This document shows, one piece after another, positions 18,086-26,215 of a DNA stretch of 64,000 nt; position 1 is the stretch's first letter, and every line of letters starts with the position of its first letter. The position numbers and the translations under genes were made by a program. Source of the stretch: Xenophilus aerolatus (lineage in GTDB: Bacteria; Pseudomonadota; Gammaproteobacteria; Burkholderiales; Burkholderiaceae_C); contig JASCNX010000001.1 in assembly GCA_029968055.1 (NCBI GenBank), positions 1,054,001 through 1,118,000 on the forward strand. The letters are read 5' to 3'. The notes under the pieces are model-generated. The model made no database searches. It had not been told where the DNA came from and saw only the letters and a program-made list of their open reading frames with translations.

Positions 18086-19290
18086 TGCCTCTGCGGCGCC
18101 GTCTCCGCGTCGACCGCCCGTTGCGCGGCGCGGAAGAAGGACTCGCGCGCCGCCGCGGCCTGGGCGTCCTGCGCGGAGGGCCAGTCGGCATTGAAGACGA
18201 TCACCAGCTGCCGCTTCGGGTCGATGAAGATGCCCTGCCCGAAGATGCCGCGCGCACCGAAGCTGCCATCGTCGCGGGTCCACCACTGGTAGCCGTAGCC
18301 GCTGCCGGGTCGGCCGATGTCTGCCTGCCTGGTGGTGGCGTTCGCCAGCCAGTCGTCGGGCACGACGGGCTGGCCGTTCACGCGCGCGCCGTCGAGGATG
18401 AACTGGCCGAAGCGCGCGAAGTCGCGCGGCGCGGCCTGCAGGCAGCAGCCGCTGATTTCCTGGCCGGTTTTGCTCAGCAGCCAGGTGGCGGGGCGCTCCA
18501 TACCGGCGGGCTGCCACACCTTCTCCTGCAGGTACTGCGCCAGCGGCTTGCCGGTGGCGCGCGAGACGAGGATGCCGACCAGATTTGTCTCGCCGGTGCT
18601 GTAGTGCCAGCGCGTGCCGGCCGGCGCCTCGCGCGGCAGCGTGCGCATGTAGCTCACCAGCGCATCCGAGCCCGGCTCGGGCTGGTGCTCGTTGAAGCGG
18701 GCCACGTCCGAATTCGGGTCGCGGTAGTCCTCGTTCCAGCGTACGCCCGAGGTCATGGTGAGCAATTGGCGCACGCTCACCTCGTCGTAGGCCGAGCCCT
18801 TCATCTCCGGGATGTAGCGGGTGAGCTTATCGTCGAGGCTGCGGATGGCGCCATCACGCACAGCCGCACCCACCAGCGTGGAGGTGAAGGACTTGGCGAC
18901 GGAAAAGCTGGTCCAGCGGCCTTGCGCGCCGAAGCCCAGGCCGTAGCGTTCCAGCCGCAACCGGCCGCCCTGCACGATCAGCAGCGCCGCGCTGCGCTGG
19001 GCCGCCATGAAGGCGTCCACATCCACGTCCAGCGCCAGCGGCGGGCCCGGCGGCAGCGGGCGCGGCGTGGCGCTAGGCGTGATGGTGTGCCAGCGGACCA
19101 GCACCGGGATGCGGTCCATCGCGCGAAAGGCCGCGTCGCGCTGTGCCTGGCTCCAGAACAGCACGTCCCGGTTCGTGGGCAGGGCCCGGAGCAGGCCGCG
19201 CGTGTCCGGGTCGAGGCTGAACCAGAGCGCGCCCAGGGCCAGCCCCAGCACCACGAGGCCGCCACCGACGACCCGTGCGAAGGTCTTCAC
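18082..19290 (-). CDS. Serine hydrolase (class C beta-lactamase fold), coupled to cobT and cobS
   Basis: A 402-residue serine hydrolase of the beta-lactamase/esterase superfamily. An N-terminal membrane anchor or signal (residues 7-26) puts it in the periplasm. The SxxK nucleophile motif is SVAKS in WTSFSVAKSFTSTL, the tyrosine motif is YSTGE in place of YSN or YAN, and GYGYQWW and FGQGIFIDP follow. This is not a true antibiotic beta-lactamase by pattern. ATGA overlaps on both sides tie it to cobT (upstream) and cobS (downstream). Its role in cobalamin metabolism, if any, is unknown; periplasmic location argues against a direct part in nucleotide-loop assembly. Confidence 0.85.
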   Translation of the reverse strand: MKTFARVVGGGLVVLGLALGALWFSLDPDTRGLLRALPTNRDVLFWSQAQRDAAFRAMDRIPVLVRWHTITPSATPRPLPPGPPLALDVDVDAFMAAQRSAALLIVQGGRLRLERYGLGFGAQGRWTSFSVAKSFTSTLVGAAVRDGAIRSLDDKLTRYIPEMKGSAYDEVSVRQLLTMTSGVRWNEDYRDPNSDVARFNEHQPEPGSDALVSYMRTLPREAPAGTRWHYSTGETNLVGILVSRATGKPLAQYLQEKVWQPAGMERPATWLLSKTGQEISGCCLQAAPRDFARFGQFILDGARVNGQPVVPDDWLANATTRQADIGRPGSGYGYQWWTRDDGSFGARGIFGQGIFIDPKRQLVIVFNADWPSAQDAQAAAARESFFRAAQRAVDAETAPQRQ

Positions 19291-20363
19291 GCGCCGGCTC
19301 CTTCCGGCGTCGACGGGGTGCCGTCCTTGCGCGATACGCCGGCCGACTCGAAGCTCGCCATCTCGCGCAGGATGCGGCAGGCCGACTCCAGCAGCGGCCA
19401 GGCCAGCGCCGCACCACTGCCCTCGCCCAGCCGCATGTCGAGCTGCAGCAGCGGCGTGAGGCCCAGGGCGCGCAGCATCAGCGCGTGCCCCGGTTCGGCC
19501 GACCCATGCGCCGCCACGCAGCGCTGCACCACCGCGGGCTGCAGCGCATGCGCCACCAGCACCGCCGCGCTCGCGATGAAGCCGTCGACCACGATCACGC
19601 GCCGCTCGCGGGCGGCCTGCAGCACGGCGCCCACGAGCGTTGCGATCTCGAAGCCGCCCAGCGCCGCCAGCGCGTCCAGCGGCGCGGTGGCCTGTTCATG
19701 CCGCGCCAGCACTTCGCGCAGGACGGCACGCTTGCGGGCCTGCCCGGCCGCATCCAGGCCGGTGCCCGCACCGGTGCAGGCATCGATGTCCTGCCCGGTC
19801 AGGCGCGCCAGCAGCAAGGCGGCCGACGAGCTGTTGCCGATGCCCATCTCGCCCAGCAGCAACGCGTTGCCGGGGAGATCGCGCACGATCTCGCCGCCGT
19901 TGGCGATCGCCTCGGCGCATTGGCCGGCGCTCATCGCAGGCCCGTCGAGCGCGTCGGCCGTGCCCGGGCCGAGGCGGCGCACGAGCAGGCCCGGCTGCGG
20001 CGCCAGTTCGCGCGCCACGCCGCAGTCCACCACCGTGAGCGCCAGGCCGTGCTGGCGCGCCAGCACGCTCACTGCCGCGCCGCCGGCCAGGAAGTTCTGC
20101 ACCATCTGCCAGGTGACATCGCCCGGATAGGCCGAAACGCCCCGTGCCGTCAGGCCATGGTCGGCCGCGCACACCAGCATCTGGGGCCGGTCCAGCACCG
20201 GCACCTCGCTGCCGAGAATGAGGCCGACACGCAGCGCAAGCGCCTCCAGGCGGCCGAGCGCGCCGACCGGCTTGGTCTTGTTGTCGAGCCTGTGCTGCAG
20301 GCGCTGCGCCAGCGCGGCATCATGCAGGTCGTCGACCGGCGCAGGAAAGGACAGGTGATTCAT
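19287..20363 (-). CDS. cobT: Nicotinate-nucleotide--dimethylbenzimidazole phosphoribosyltransferase
   Basis: A 358-residue CobT that makes alpha-ribazole 5'-phosphate from dimethylbenzimidazole and nicotinate mononucleotide. Family signatures are KTKPVGALGRLE, CAADHGLTARGVSAYP, LGEMGIGNSSSAALLL and the C-terminal LDMRLGEGSGAALAWPLLESA containing the catalytic Glu. The ATG at 20361-20363 overlaps the ATG of a divergent methyltransferase gene in the tetranucleotide CATG. The stop is coupled to the serine hydrolase (ATGA). Any promoter must lie inside the neighbouring gene. Confidence 0.95.
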   Translation of the reverse strand: MNHLSFPAPVDDLHDAALAQRLQHRLDNKTKPVGALGRLEALALRVGLILGSEVPVLDRPQMLVCAADHGLTARGVSAYPGDVTWQMVQNFLAGGAAVSVLARQHGLALTVVDCGVARELAPQPGLLVRRLGPGTADALDGPAMSAGQCAEAIANGGEIVRDLPGNALLLGEMGIGNSSSAALLLARLTGQDIDACTGAGTGLDAAGQARKRAVLREVLARHEQATAPLDALAALGGFEIATLVGAVLQAARERRVIVVDGFIASAAVLVAHALQPAVVQRCVAAHGSAEPGHALMLRALGLTPLLQLDMRLGEGSGAALAWPLLESACRILREMASFESAGVSRKDGTPSTPEGAGA

Positions 20364-21147
20364 GGCATTGAACGAGTACGGCGCGCTGCACCCGGCAGCG
20401 CAACAAGGATTCGAAAAGGAAGCGCAGGCCTACGCCCGCGGGCGGCCGGACTACCCGCAAGCCCTGTCGGACTGGCTGCAATCGCCCGTGGGCGCGGGCC
20501 CCGGCCGGCAGGTGGCCGACGTCGGTGCCGGCACCGGCAAATTCACGGCCCTGCTGGCACGCACCGGCGCTCAGGTCACGGCGGTGGAGCCGGTGGACGC
20601 GATGCGTGCACAGATCGCCGCGCTGCAACTGGATGGCGTGCGCGCCCTGCCCGGCACGGCGCAGGCCCTGCCCTTCGCCGACGGCGCGCTCGATGCGGTG
20701 GTCTGCGCGCAGGCCTTCCACTGGTTCGCCAGCCGCGAGGCGCTGGACGAGTTCCACCGCGTGCTGCGGCCCGGCGGCCGGCTGGCGCTGGTCTGGAACT
20801 TGCGCGACGAGTCGGTGGACTGGGTCGCTGCGCTGACCGCGATCATCACGCCGCACGAAGGCGACGCGCCTCGCTTCCACAAAGGCGACTGGCGGCACGC
20901 GTTCCCGCATCCGGGCTTCGGGCCGCTGCTGGAGGAGCGCTTCGCCCACGCACATGGAGGGCCGCCGCAGCAGGTGATCGTGGACCGCTTCATGTCGGTG
21001 AGCTTCATCGCCGCGCTGCCCGAGGTGCAGCGCAACGCCGTGCGGCGCGACATCGAAACGCTGGTCGCGACACACCCGGCGCTGCGCGGCCAAGACACGG
21101 TGCGCTTTCCGTACACCACGCTGGCCTTCCACTGCGTGCGTCACTGA
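20362..21147 (+). CDS. Class I SAM-dependent methyltransferase, antisense within the cob gene order
   Basis: A 261-residue Methyltransf_11-type enzyme. Motif I is VADVGAGTGKFTALLA, followed by VEPVDAMR, then LPFADGALDAVVCAQAFHWF and FHRVLRPGGRLALVW. It resembles the UbiE/small-molecule methyltransferase group; the substrate is unknown. The start ATG at 20362 overlaps the divergent cobT start by two bases, and the conserved LHPAAQQGF at residues 9-17 shows the N terminus is right. The stop overlaps the convergent cobQ stop region by seven bases. It therefore occupies all the space between cobQ and cobT in the opposite sense. Confidence 0.85.
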   Translation: MALNEYGALHPAAQQGFEKEAQAYARGRPDYPQALSDWLQSPVGAGPGRQVADVGAGTGKFTALLARTGAQVTAVEPVDAMRAQIAALQLDGVRALPGTAQALPFADGALDAVVCAQAFHWFASREALDEFHRVLRPGGRLALVWNLRDESVDWVAALTAIITPHEGDAPRFHKGDWRHAFPHPGFGPLLEERFAHAHGGPPQQVIVDRFMSVSFIAALPEVQRNAVRRDIETLVATHPALRGQDTVRFPYTTLAFHCVRH

Positions 21148-22610
21148 ATCAGTCCTTGCAGCACGCCGGGCGCAAAGTGCGCCTCGACGAAATCGGCCAG
21201 GGCGTCGAAGGTCGCGTCCAGCGTGGGCACCTCGGCGCCGAACAGCGCGCGCAGCACCGCGGCGTCCTCGAACAGCCCGTGCAGGTACACGCCCAGCACG
21301 TTGCCGCGCCCGTTCTGCCAGGCCAGGCCGTCGGGCATGACGGCGCCGCCATCGCCCTGGAGCTGCGGATGCTCGGCCGTCTGGCCGTGGTGGATCTCGT
21401 AGCCGGTCACCTCGACGCCCGAGAGCGCCGACCAGGCGCCCTGCAACGCGGCGAAACGCGCCTGGCGATGCCGCACGGTCTTGTCGCGCGCGAAGACGGT
21501 CACCAGCGGCAGGAGGCCCAGGCCCGGCGCGTTGCCGTCGATGCCGTGCGGGTCGACCAGCGCCTCGCCCAGCATCTGCAGGCCGCCGCAGATGCCGAGC
21601 ACCGCACCGCCCGCCGCCGCGTGCGCGGCCACGGCGCGGTCCAGGCCCTGCGCGCGCAGCCATTGCAGGTCGCTGCTCGTGTGCTTGGAGCCCGGAAGAA
21701 TGATCCAGTCCCGCGGGCCGAACGCCGACAGCTGCCTCGCATGGCGCACCCAGACAAGGCGAAGCCCCGGCACGCGCTTGAGCGGCTGGAACTCGTCGAG
21801 GTTGCTGATGCGCGGCCCGGCCAGCACGCCCACCGTGCGCAGCACTTCGCCCGGGCCCTGTGAGGCACCGTCGTCGAAGACGCCGTCCTCCTCAGGCAGG
21901 CCGTGCTGCCACCACATGGGCAGCGTGGCGACCGTCGGTACGCCGGTGAGCGCCTGCAGTTGCTGCGGTCCCGGCGCGAGCAGCGACGCGTCGCCGCGGA
22001 ACTTGTTGAGCACGAAACCGGCCAGCAGCGCCCGGTCCTCCTCGGGCAGCAAGGCCCAGGTGCCGTACAAGTGCGCGAAGGCGCCGCCGCGATCGATGTC
22101 GGTCACGAGCAGGCAGCGCGCCCGGGCACGCTGCGCCGTGCGCATGTTCACGAAGTCACTCTCGCGCAGGTTGATCTCGGCCGGCGAGCCGGCGCCCTCG
22201 ATCACGACGACGTCGTTCTCGGCAACCAGCTCGTCCAGGGCCTGCGCGATGCGCGGCCACACAGCCGCGCTGCGTGCGCGCCAGGGCATGCGCGACAGGG
22301 CCTCGTCGACCTGGCCCAGCATCACCACCTGGCTGGCGGTGTCGCGCTCGGGCTTGAGCAGCAGCGGGTTCATGCGCACCTGCGGCACGGCGCGCGCGGC
22401 CAGGGCCTGGAAATACTGGGCGCTGCCGATCTCGCCGCCCCGGTCGTCCGAGGTGCTTGCAACCACCCGTGCGTTGTTGCTCATGTTCTGCGCCTTGAAG
22501 GGCGCGACCTTCAAGCCCTGGCGCGCGTACCAGCGGCACAGGGCCGTGGCCAGCCAGCTCTTGCCGGCGCCGCTGGTCGTGCCGAGGACCATCACGCAAC
22601 GGGCAGGCAT
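21141..22610 (-). CDS. cobQ: Cobyric acid synthase
   Basis: A 489-residue glutamine-dependent amidotransferase that amidates side chains b, d, e and g of adenosylcobyrinic acid a,c-diamide. The N-terminal dethiobiotin-synthetase-like ATPase has GTTSGAGKSWLATAL and APFKAQNMSNNA. The C-terminal class I-like glutaminase carries the nucleophile Cys in LGICGGLQMLG and the His in the GVYLHGLFED region. The ATG 22610 start matches the family. It faces the methyltransferase gene tail to tail with a seven-base overlap. Confidence 0.95.
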   Translation of the reverse strand: MPARCVMVLGTTSGAGKSWLATALCRWYARQGLKVAPFKAQNMSNNARVVASTSDDRGGEIGSAQYFQALAARAVPQVRMNPLLLKPERDTASQVVMLGQVDEALSRMPWRARSAAVWPRIAQALDELVAENDVVVIEGAGSPAEINLRESDFVNMRTAQRARARCLLVTDIDRGGAFAHLYGTWALLPEEDRALLAGFVLNKFRGDASLLAPGPQQLQALTGVPTVATLPMWWQHGLPEEDGVFDDGASQGPGEVLRTVGVLAGPRISNLDEFQPLKRVPGLRLVWVRHARQLSAFGPRDWIILPGSKHTSSDLQWLRAQGLDRAVAAHAAAGGAVLGICGGLQMLGEALVDPHGIDGNAPGLGLLPLVTVFARDKTVRHRQARFAALQGAWSALSGVEVTGYEIHHGQTAEHPQLQGDGGAVMPDGLAWQNGRGNVLGVYLHGLFEDAAVLRALFGAEVPTLDATFDALADFVEAHFAPGVLQGLIQ

Positions 22611-22809
22611 CAGCGGACCGGGCTCGGGCGGCGGCCGGCGTACGGGGCGGGATGGCGGGGAGCAAGGCGCATCGAAAAATCATAGCCGGGGCCATGGCGC
22701 AAACTCGTCCGCCCTGCGCGCCATGTATCGCCTGCGCGCGTCTGTTCTGCATTCAACGGGGCGACTCTGTGTCTCCCGGCCACGCTGGCGCCGTGGCATG
22801 CTCGACCGC

Positions 22810-23781
22810 ATGAACGCTCCCACCCTGCCCACCTACGACGACGTGGCCGCTGCGGCCCAACGGCTGCAAGGCCATGCCCACCGCACGCCGGTGATGACAT
22901 CGCGCACCATGAATGCTGAACTGGGCGCCGAGGTGTTCTTCAAGTGCGAGAACCTGCAGCGCATGGGTGCCTTCAAGTTCCGCGGCGCCTTCAATGCGCT
23001 GTCGAAGTTCACGCCGGCGCAGCGCCGGGCCGGCGTGGTCGCGTTCTCGTCCGGCAACCACGCGCAGGCCGTTGCGCTGTCGGCGCAATTGCTGGGCATG
23101 CCGGCCACCATCGTGATGCCGCACGATGCGCCCGAGATGAAGGTGGCGGCCACGCGCGGCTATGGCGCCCAGGTGGTGGTCTACGACCGCTACAAGGACG
23201 ACCGCGAGCAGATCGGCCGCGAGCTGGCGGCAAAGCACGGCTACACGCTCATCCCACCCTACGACCACGCCGACGTGATTGCCGGCCAGGGCACGGCGGC
23301 CAAGGAACTGTTCGAGGAGGTCGGCCCGCTCGATGCCTTCTTCGTCTGCCTGGGCGGCGGCGGGCTGCTGTCGGGCTCGGCGCTGGCAACGCGGGCCCTG
23401 TCGCCGGGATGCAAGCTCTACGGTGTGGAGCCCGAGGCGGGCAACGACGGCCAGCAGTCATTCCGCCAGGGCGCCGTCGTGCGCATCGACACACCCAAGA
23501 CCATTGCCGACGGCGCGCAGACGCAGTATCTCGGTCAGCTCACCTTCGCGATCATCCGCCGCGACGTGGATGACATCCTCACCGCCACCGACGCCCAACT
23601 CGTCGATGCGATGCGCTTCCTGGCCGGGCGCATGAAGCTGATCGCCGAGCCGACCGGCTGCCTGGGTTTCGCTGCCGCACGCGCGATGAAGGACCAACTG
23701 CGCGGCCAGCGGGTGGGGGTGCTGATCAGCGGCGGCAACGTCGACCTGGCCCGCTTCTGCGAGCTGATGGCCGCCCGTTGA
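22810..23781 (+). CDS. Threo-3-hydroxyaspartate ammonia-lyase / serine racemase-type PLP enzyme
   Basis: A 323-residue fold-type II PLP enzyme. The Schiff-base Lys56 lies in GAFKFRGAFNAL, with SSGNHAQAVAL, the phosphate-binding GGGGLLSGSAL and a terminal LISGGNVDL. Lack of a regulatory ACT domain, plus the length and the motif pattern, point to threo-3-hydroxy-L-aspartate ammonia-lyase or serine racemase/dehydratase, not biosynthetic IlvA. An in-frame ATG at 22798 would add four residues. The 200 bases upstream show no other gene. Confidence 0.82.
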   Translation: MNAPTLPTYDDVAAAAQRLQGHAHRTPVMTSRTMNAELGAEVFFKCENLQRMGAFKFRGAFNALSKFTPAQRRAGVVAFSSGNHAQAVALSAQLLGMPATIVMPHDAPEMKVAATRGYGAQVVVYDRYKDDREQIGRELAAKHGYTLIPPYDHADVIAGQGTAAKELFEEVGPLDAFFVCLGGGGLLSGSALATRALSPGCKLYGVEPEAGNDGQQSFRQGAVVRIDTPKTIADGAQTQYLGQLTFAIIRRDVDDILTATDAQLVDAMRFLAGRMKLIAEPTGCLGFAAARAMKDQLRGQRVGVLISGGNVDLARFCELMAAR

Positions 23782-23832
23782 GCGCCGGCGGTTGGGCCCG
23801 ACCAGCGCGCAGGGCTCACGCCGGCAACAGGT

Positions 23833-24027
23833 TCAGCTGCCCATCCCGGTGTCGTAGCGGGTGAGCGCGCCGCTTCGCGTGGCCTCGATGCCGCTGCCCG
23901 CGCGCACGGAGAACACGCACAGGCCCACGACCAGCGCCGCGCAGACCACGAGCGACCACCAGCCGAAGGCATAGACCAGGCCCGCCGGCAGCGCCAGGGA
24001 GACCAACAACAGAAGAATGAGCCGCAT
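23833..24027 (-). CDS. Small two-helix membrane protein
   Basis: A 64-residue protein with two hydrophobic helices (about 2-20 and 23-42) and a polar tail ending TRYDTGMGS. No family is recognised. It is convergent with the dehydratase gene. The following roughly 275 bases (24028-24302) contain no gene I can support. Confidence 0.45.
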   Translation of the reverse strand: MRLILLLLVSLALPAGLVYAFGWWSLVVCAALVVGLCVFSVRAGSGIEATRSGALTRYDTGMGS

Positions 24028-24302
24028 GCTGTGAGCAATCTTGTGAATGAGGGCCTCGCACCGCTCGCGTGACCCAGGGTCCGGGCCGAAGAGCGATCCG
24101 CCGACCTGACCCAGGGCACGCCCTGTGTCGAGATGTAAGCAGCCATCGTAGGCGTCTTGCGCGCCAACGGTGCGGTGCGTCGCAGCCCCGCCACATGTTT
24201 TGAGCGGAACAAGATCACGGGATGCGGTCCCGGCGCCGTCCTACCACGAAATGGAGATGGCCAGGGGCATGCTCGGTCCACACAATGCGTTGAACCGAGG
24301 AT

Positions 24303-24575
24303 ATGCCCATGCCCACCGCCGACGATCTGGACCTGCTGACCGATGGCGCGCTGGCCGAAATGGCCAGTGCCGAACGCCAGCGTGCACTGCGCGGCGATCG
24401 CAGTGCCTTCGGGCGTGCCCACCTGCTCGAGCGCGAGTTGCGTCGCCGGGCGGGCACCTTCAGCAGCTTCGAGCCGCCGATGGACCTCGCGTCGATCCAT
24501 TCGCGCAAGCGCTGGTGGCAGTTCTGGGGCCGCACCTCGGGCGCCTCCGGCGGCGCGGTCGGCCTGCGCTACTGA
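24303..24575 (+). CDS. Small hypothetical protein
   Basis: A 90-residue, highly charged protein (ADDLDLLTDGALAEMASAER, then HLLERELRRRAGTF and RKRWWQFWGRTSG). GAGGAT directly upstream places the Shine-Dalgarno sequence better for the second ATG at 24309. A rho-independent terminator follows the stop, so it looks like a single-gene transcript. Function unknown. Confidence 0.5.
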   Translation: MPMPTADDLDLLTDGALAEMASAERQRALRGDRSAFGRAHLLERELRRRAGTFSSFEPPMDLASIHSRKRWWQFWGRTSGASGGAVGLRY

Positions 24576-24588
24576 TTCACACCACAAG

Positions 24589-24608
24589 GCGCCTCGGGCG
24601 CTTTTTTT
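24589..24608 (+). terminator. Rho-independent terminator
   Basis: Stem GCGCC/GGCGC (24589-24593, 24597-24601) with a TCG loop, followed by seven T residues (24602-24608). It ends the small gene at 24303-24575. Confidence 0.75.
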
Positions 24609-24680
24609 CCGTGCGTCGGGGATCGGCGCGAGTTCGTTCGGCTCGCCGCGCCCTTCGGCCAAGCGCAGCGAGCCGGTTCG

Positions 24681-26189
24681 TCACGACGCCGAGGAATGGC
24701 CCGGGGCGGTTGCTGCCGCTCCGACCCTGGCGGGCGTGTCCCAACCGCCGCCCAGGGCGCGGACCAGCCCCACGGCGGCCTGGTACTGGGCGGCCTTCAC
24801 CTGCAGCGCCTGCCGCTGGTTGCGCAACTCGCTGCGGCGCGCGTCGAGCAGGTCGAGCTGGCTGATGTAGCCATTGCGGTAGCGGGTGTCCGACAACTGC
24901 GTGGCGCGGCGGGCCGAGTCGACCGCCGTCTGCTGCACCTGCGCCTGCTCCTGCAGCAGGCGGATGGCCGAGAGCTGGTCCTCCACGTCCTTGAAGGCGT
25001 TCAGTACCTGTGCCCGGTAGTCGGCCAGCGCCTCGTCGAGCTGGCCCGAGGCGTTCTGCACGCCGGCCTCGCGCCGACCGCCATCGAGGATGGGCAGCGA
25101 CAGCAAAGCGCCGATGCCCCACGAGCGTGCCGACCACTTGAACAGGTCGCCGATCTCGGGCGAGGCGAAGCCGCCGCCGGCCGTGAGCGCGATGTCCGGG
25201 AAGTACGCCGCCTGCGCGGCACCCACCCGCGCCTGGGCTGCCAGCACGGCCGCCTGCGAGGCCGCGACGTCCGGCCGGCGGGTCAGCACCGTGGCCGGCA
25301 CGCCGGCCGGGATGCTCGGCAGCGCCGTCGTCCAGTTCTCGGGCCGGATGCCGAAGCTGGCCGGCGCCTCGCCCGTCAGCACCGCCAGCGCGTGCTCCAG
25401 TTCCGCACGGCGGCGGTCGAGTGCGATCGCATCCGATTCGGTGGCCGAGACCTCGGTCTGCACGCGCGCCACGTCGAGGTCGGCCACGTCACCCGCCTGC
25501 TGGCGGCGTTGCGTGAGGCGCAGCGTGTCGCGATACGCTTCGACGTTGTCGCGCACCAGCACGCGCTCGGCGTCCACCGCGCGCAGCGCCAGGTAGGTCT
25601 GCGCCACCTCGGCCTGCACCAGCAGGCGCGTGCTCTGCAGCAGCGCCTCGCGCTGCTGCGCGTCGAGCCGCGCGGCCTCGCTGGTGCGCGACAGGCGGCC
25701 GAACAGGTCGAGCTCGTACGAGGCCGTGAGACCGGCGTTGACGAGGGTCGACGGCCGGTTGCTCTGGTTGCGGTCCAGCCCCTGCTGGCGCGTGGCGCCG
25801 GCACCGGCGCCGAGCTGCAGCGAGCGGTCCGCGTCGGTGATTCGTGCCAGGGCGCGCGCCTGGCGCACGCGGGCCACGGCCTGCTGGATGCCGGTGTTGC
25901 CGCCCTCGTCACGAACCGCACGCTCGACCAGACCGTCGAGGATCGGATCGCGGAAGGCGCGCCACCATTCGCCGCGCGGCTGCGACTCGGCGGGAACGGC
26001 GCGCGTCCACTGCCCCTCGCCGGGCGCCGCGGCCCGGGCCGTGGGCGCCTCCTTGAACTGGGCCGGCGTGGCGACATCGGGCAGGCCCGAAGGCGCGGTC
26101 GCGCAGCCCGCCAGCACGAGCGCGGCCACCAGCGGTGCCAGCGCCGCGCGCAGCGGCCGGCGGAGTCGGGTTGCTATCGAAGCATGCAT
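24681..26189 (-). CDS. RND efflux outer-membrane factor (NodT/OprM family lipoprotein)
   Basis: A 502-residue TolC-like outer-membrane channel. The signal peptide ends in the lipobox LAGC (Cys29), so it is lipid-anchored. The protein has the duplicated helical/beta organisation of the NodT family, including ALARITDADRSLQLGAGAGA and SYELDLFGRLSRTSEAAR. The start is ATG 26189: the opposite-strand leader has AAGGAG seven bases upstream. An earlier ATG at 26219 overlaps the pump stop but lacks such a site. It is the last gene of the efflux operon. Confidence 0.93.
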   Translation of the reverse strand: MHASIATRLRRPLRAALAPLVAALVLAGCATAPSGLPDVATPAQFKEAPTARAAAPGEGQWTRAVPAESQPRGEWWRAFRDPILDGLVERAVRDEGGNTGIQQAVARVRQARALARITDADRSLQLGAGAGATRQQGLDRNQSNRPSTLVNAGLTASYELDLFGRLSRTSEAARLDAQQREALLQSTRLLVQAEVAQTYLALRAVDAERVLVRDNVEAYRDTLRLTQRRQQAGDVADLDVARVQTEVSATESDAIALDRRRAELEHALAVLTGEAPASFGIRPENWTTALPSIPAGVPATVLTRRPDVAASQAAVLAAQARVGAAQAAYFPDIALTAGGGFASPEIGDLFKWSARSWGIGALLSLPILDGGRREAGVQNASGQLDEALADYRAQVLNAFKDVEDQLSAIRLLQEQAQVQQTAVDSARRATQLSDTRYRNGYISQLDLLDARRSELRNQRQALQVKAAQYQAAVGLVRALGGGWDTPARVGAAATAPGHSSAS

Positions 26190-26215
26190 GGTTCTTCTCC
26201 TTCGCTTCGTTTCAT

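Noticed and set aside
18082-19290. Serine hydrolase as an antibiotic-resistance beta-lactamase
   Set aside because: The SxxK motif alone is shared with esterases and peptidases; the YxN motif is altered and the gene is embedded in a cobalamin operon.
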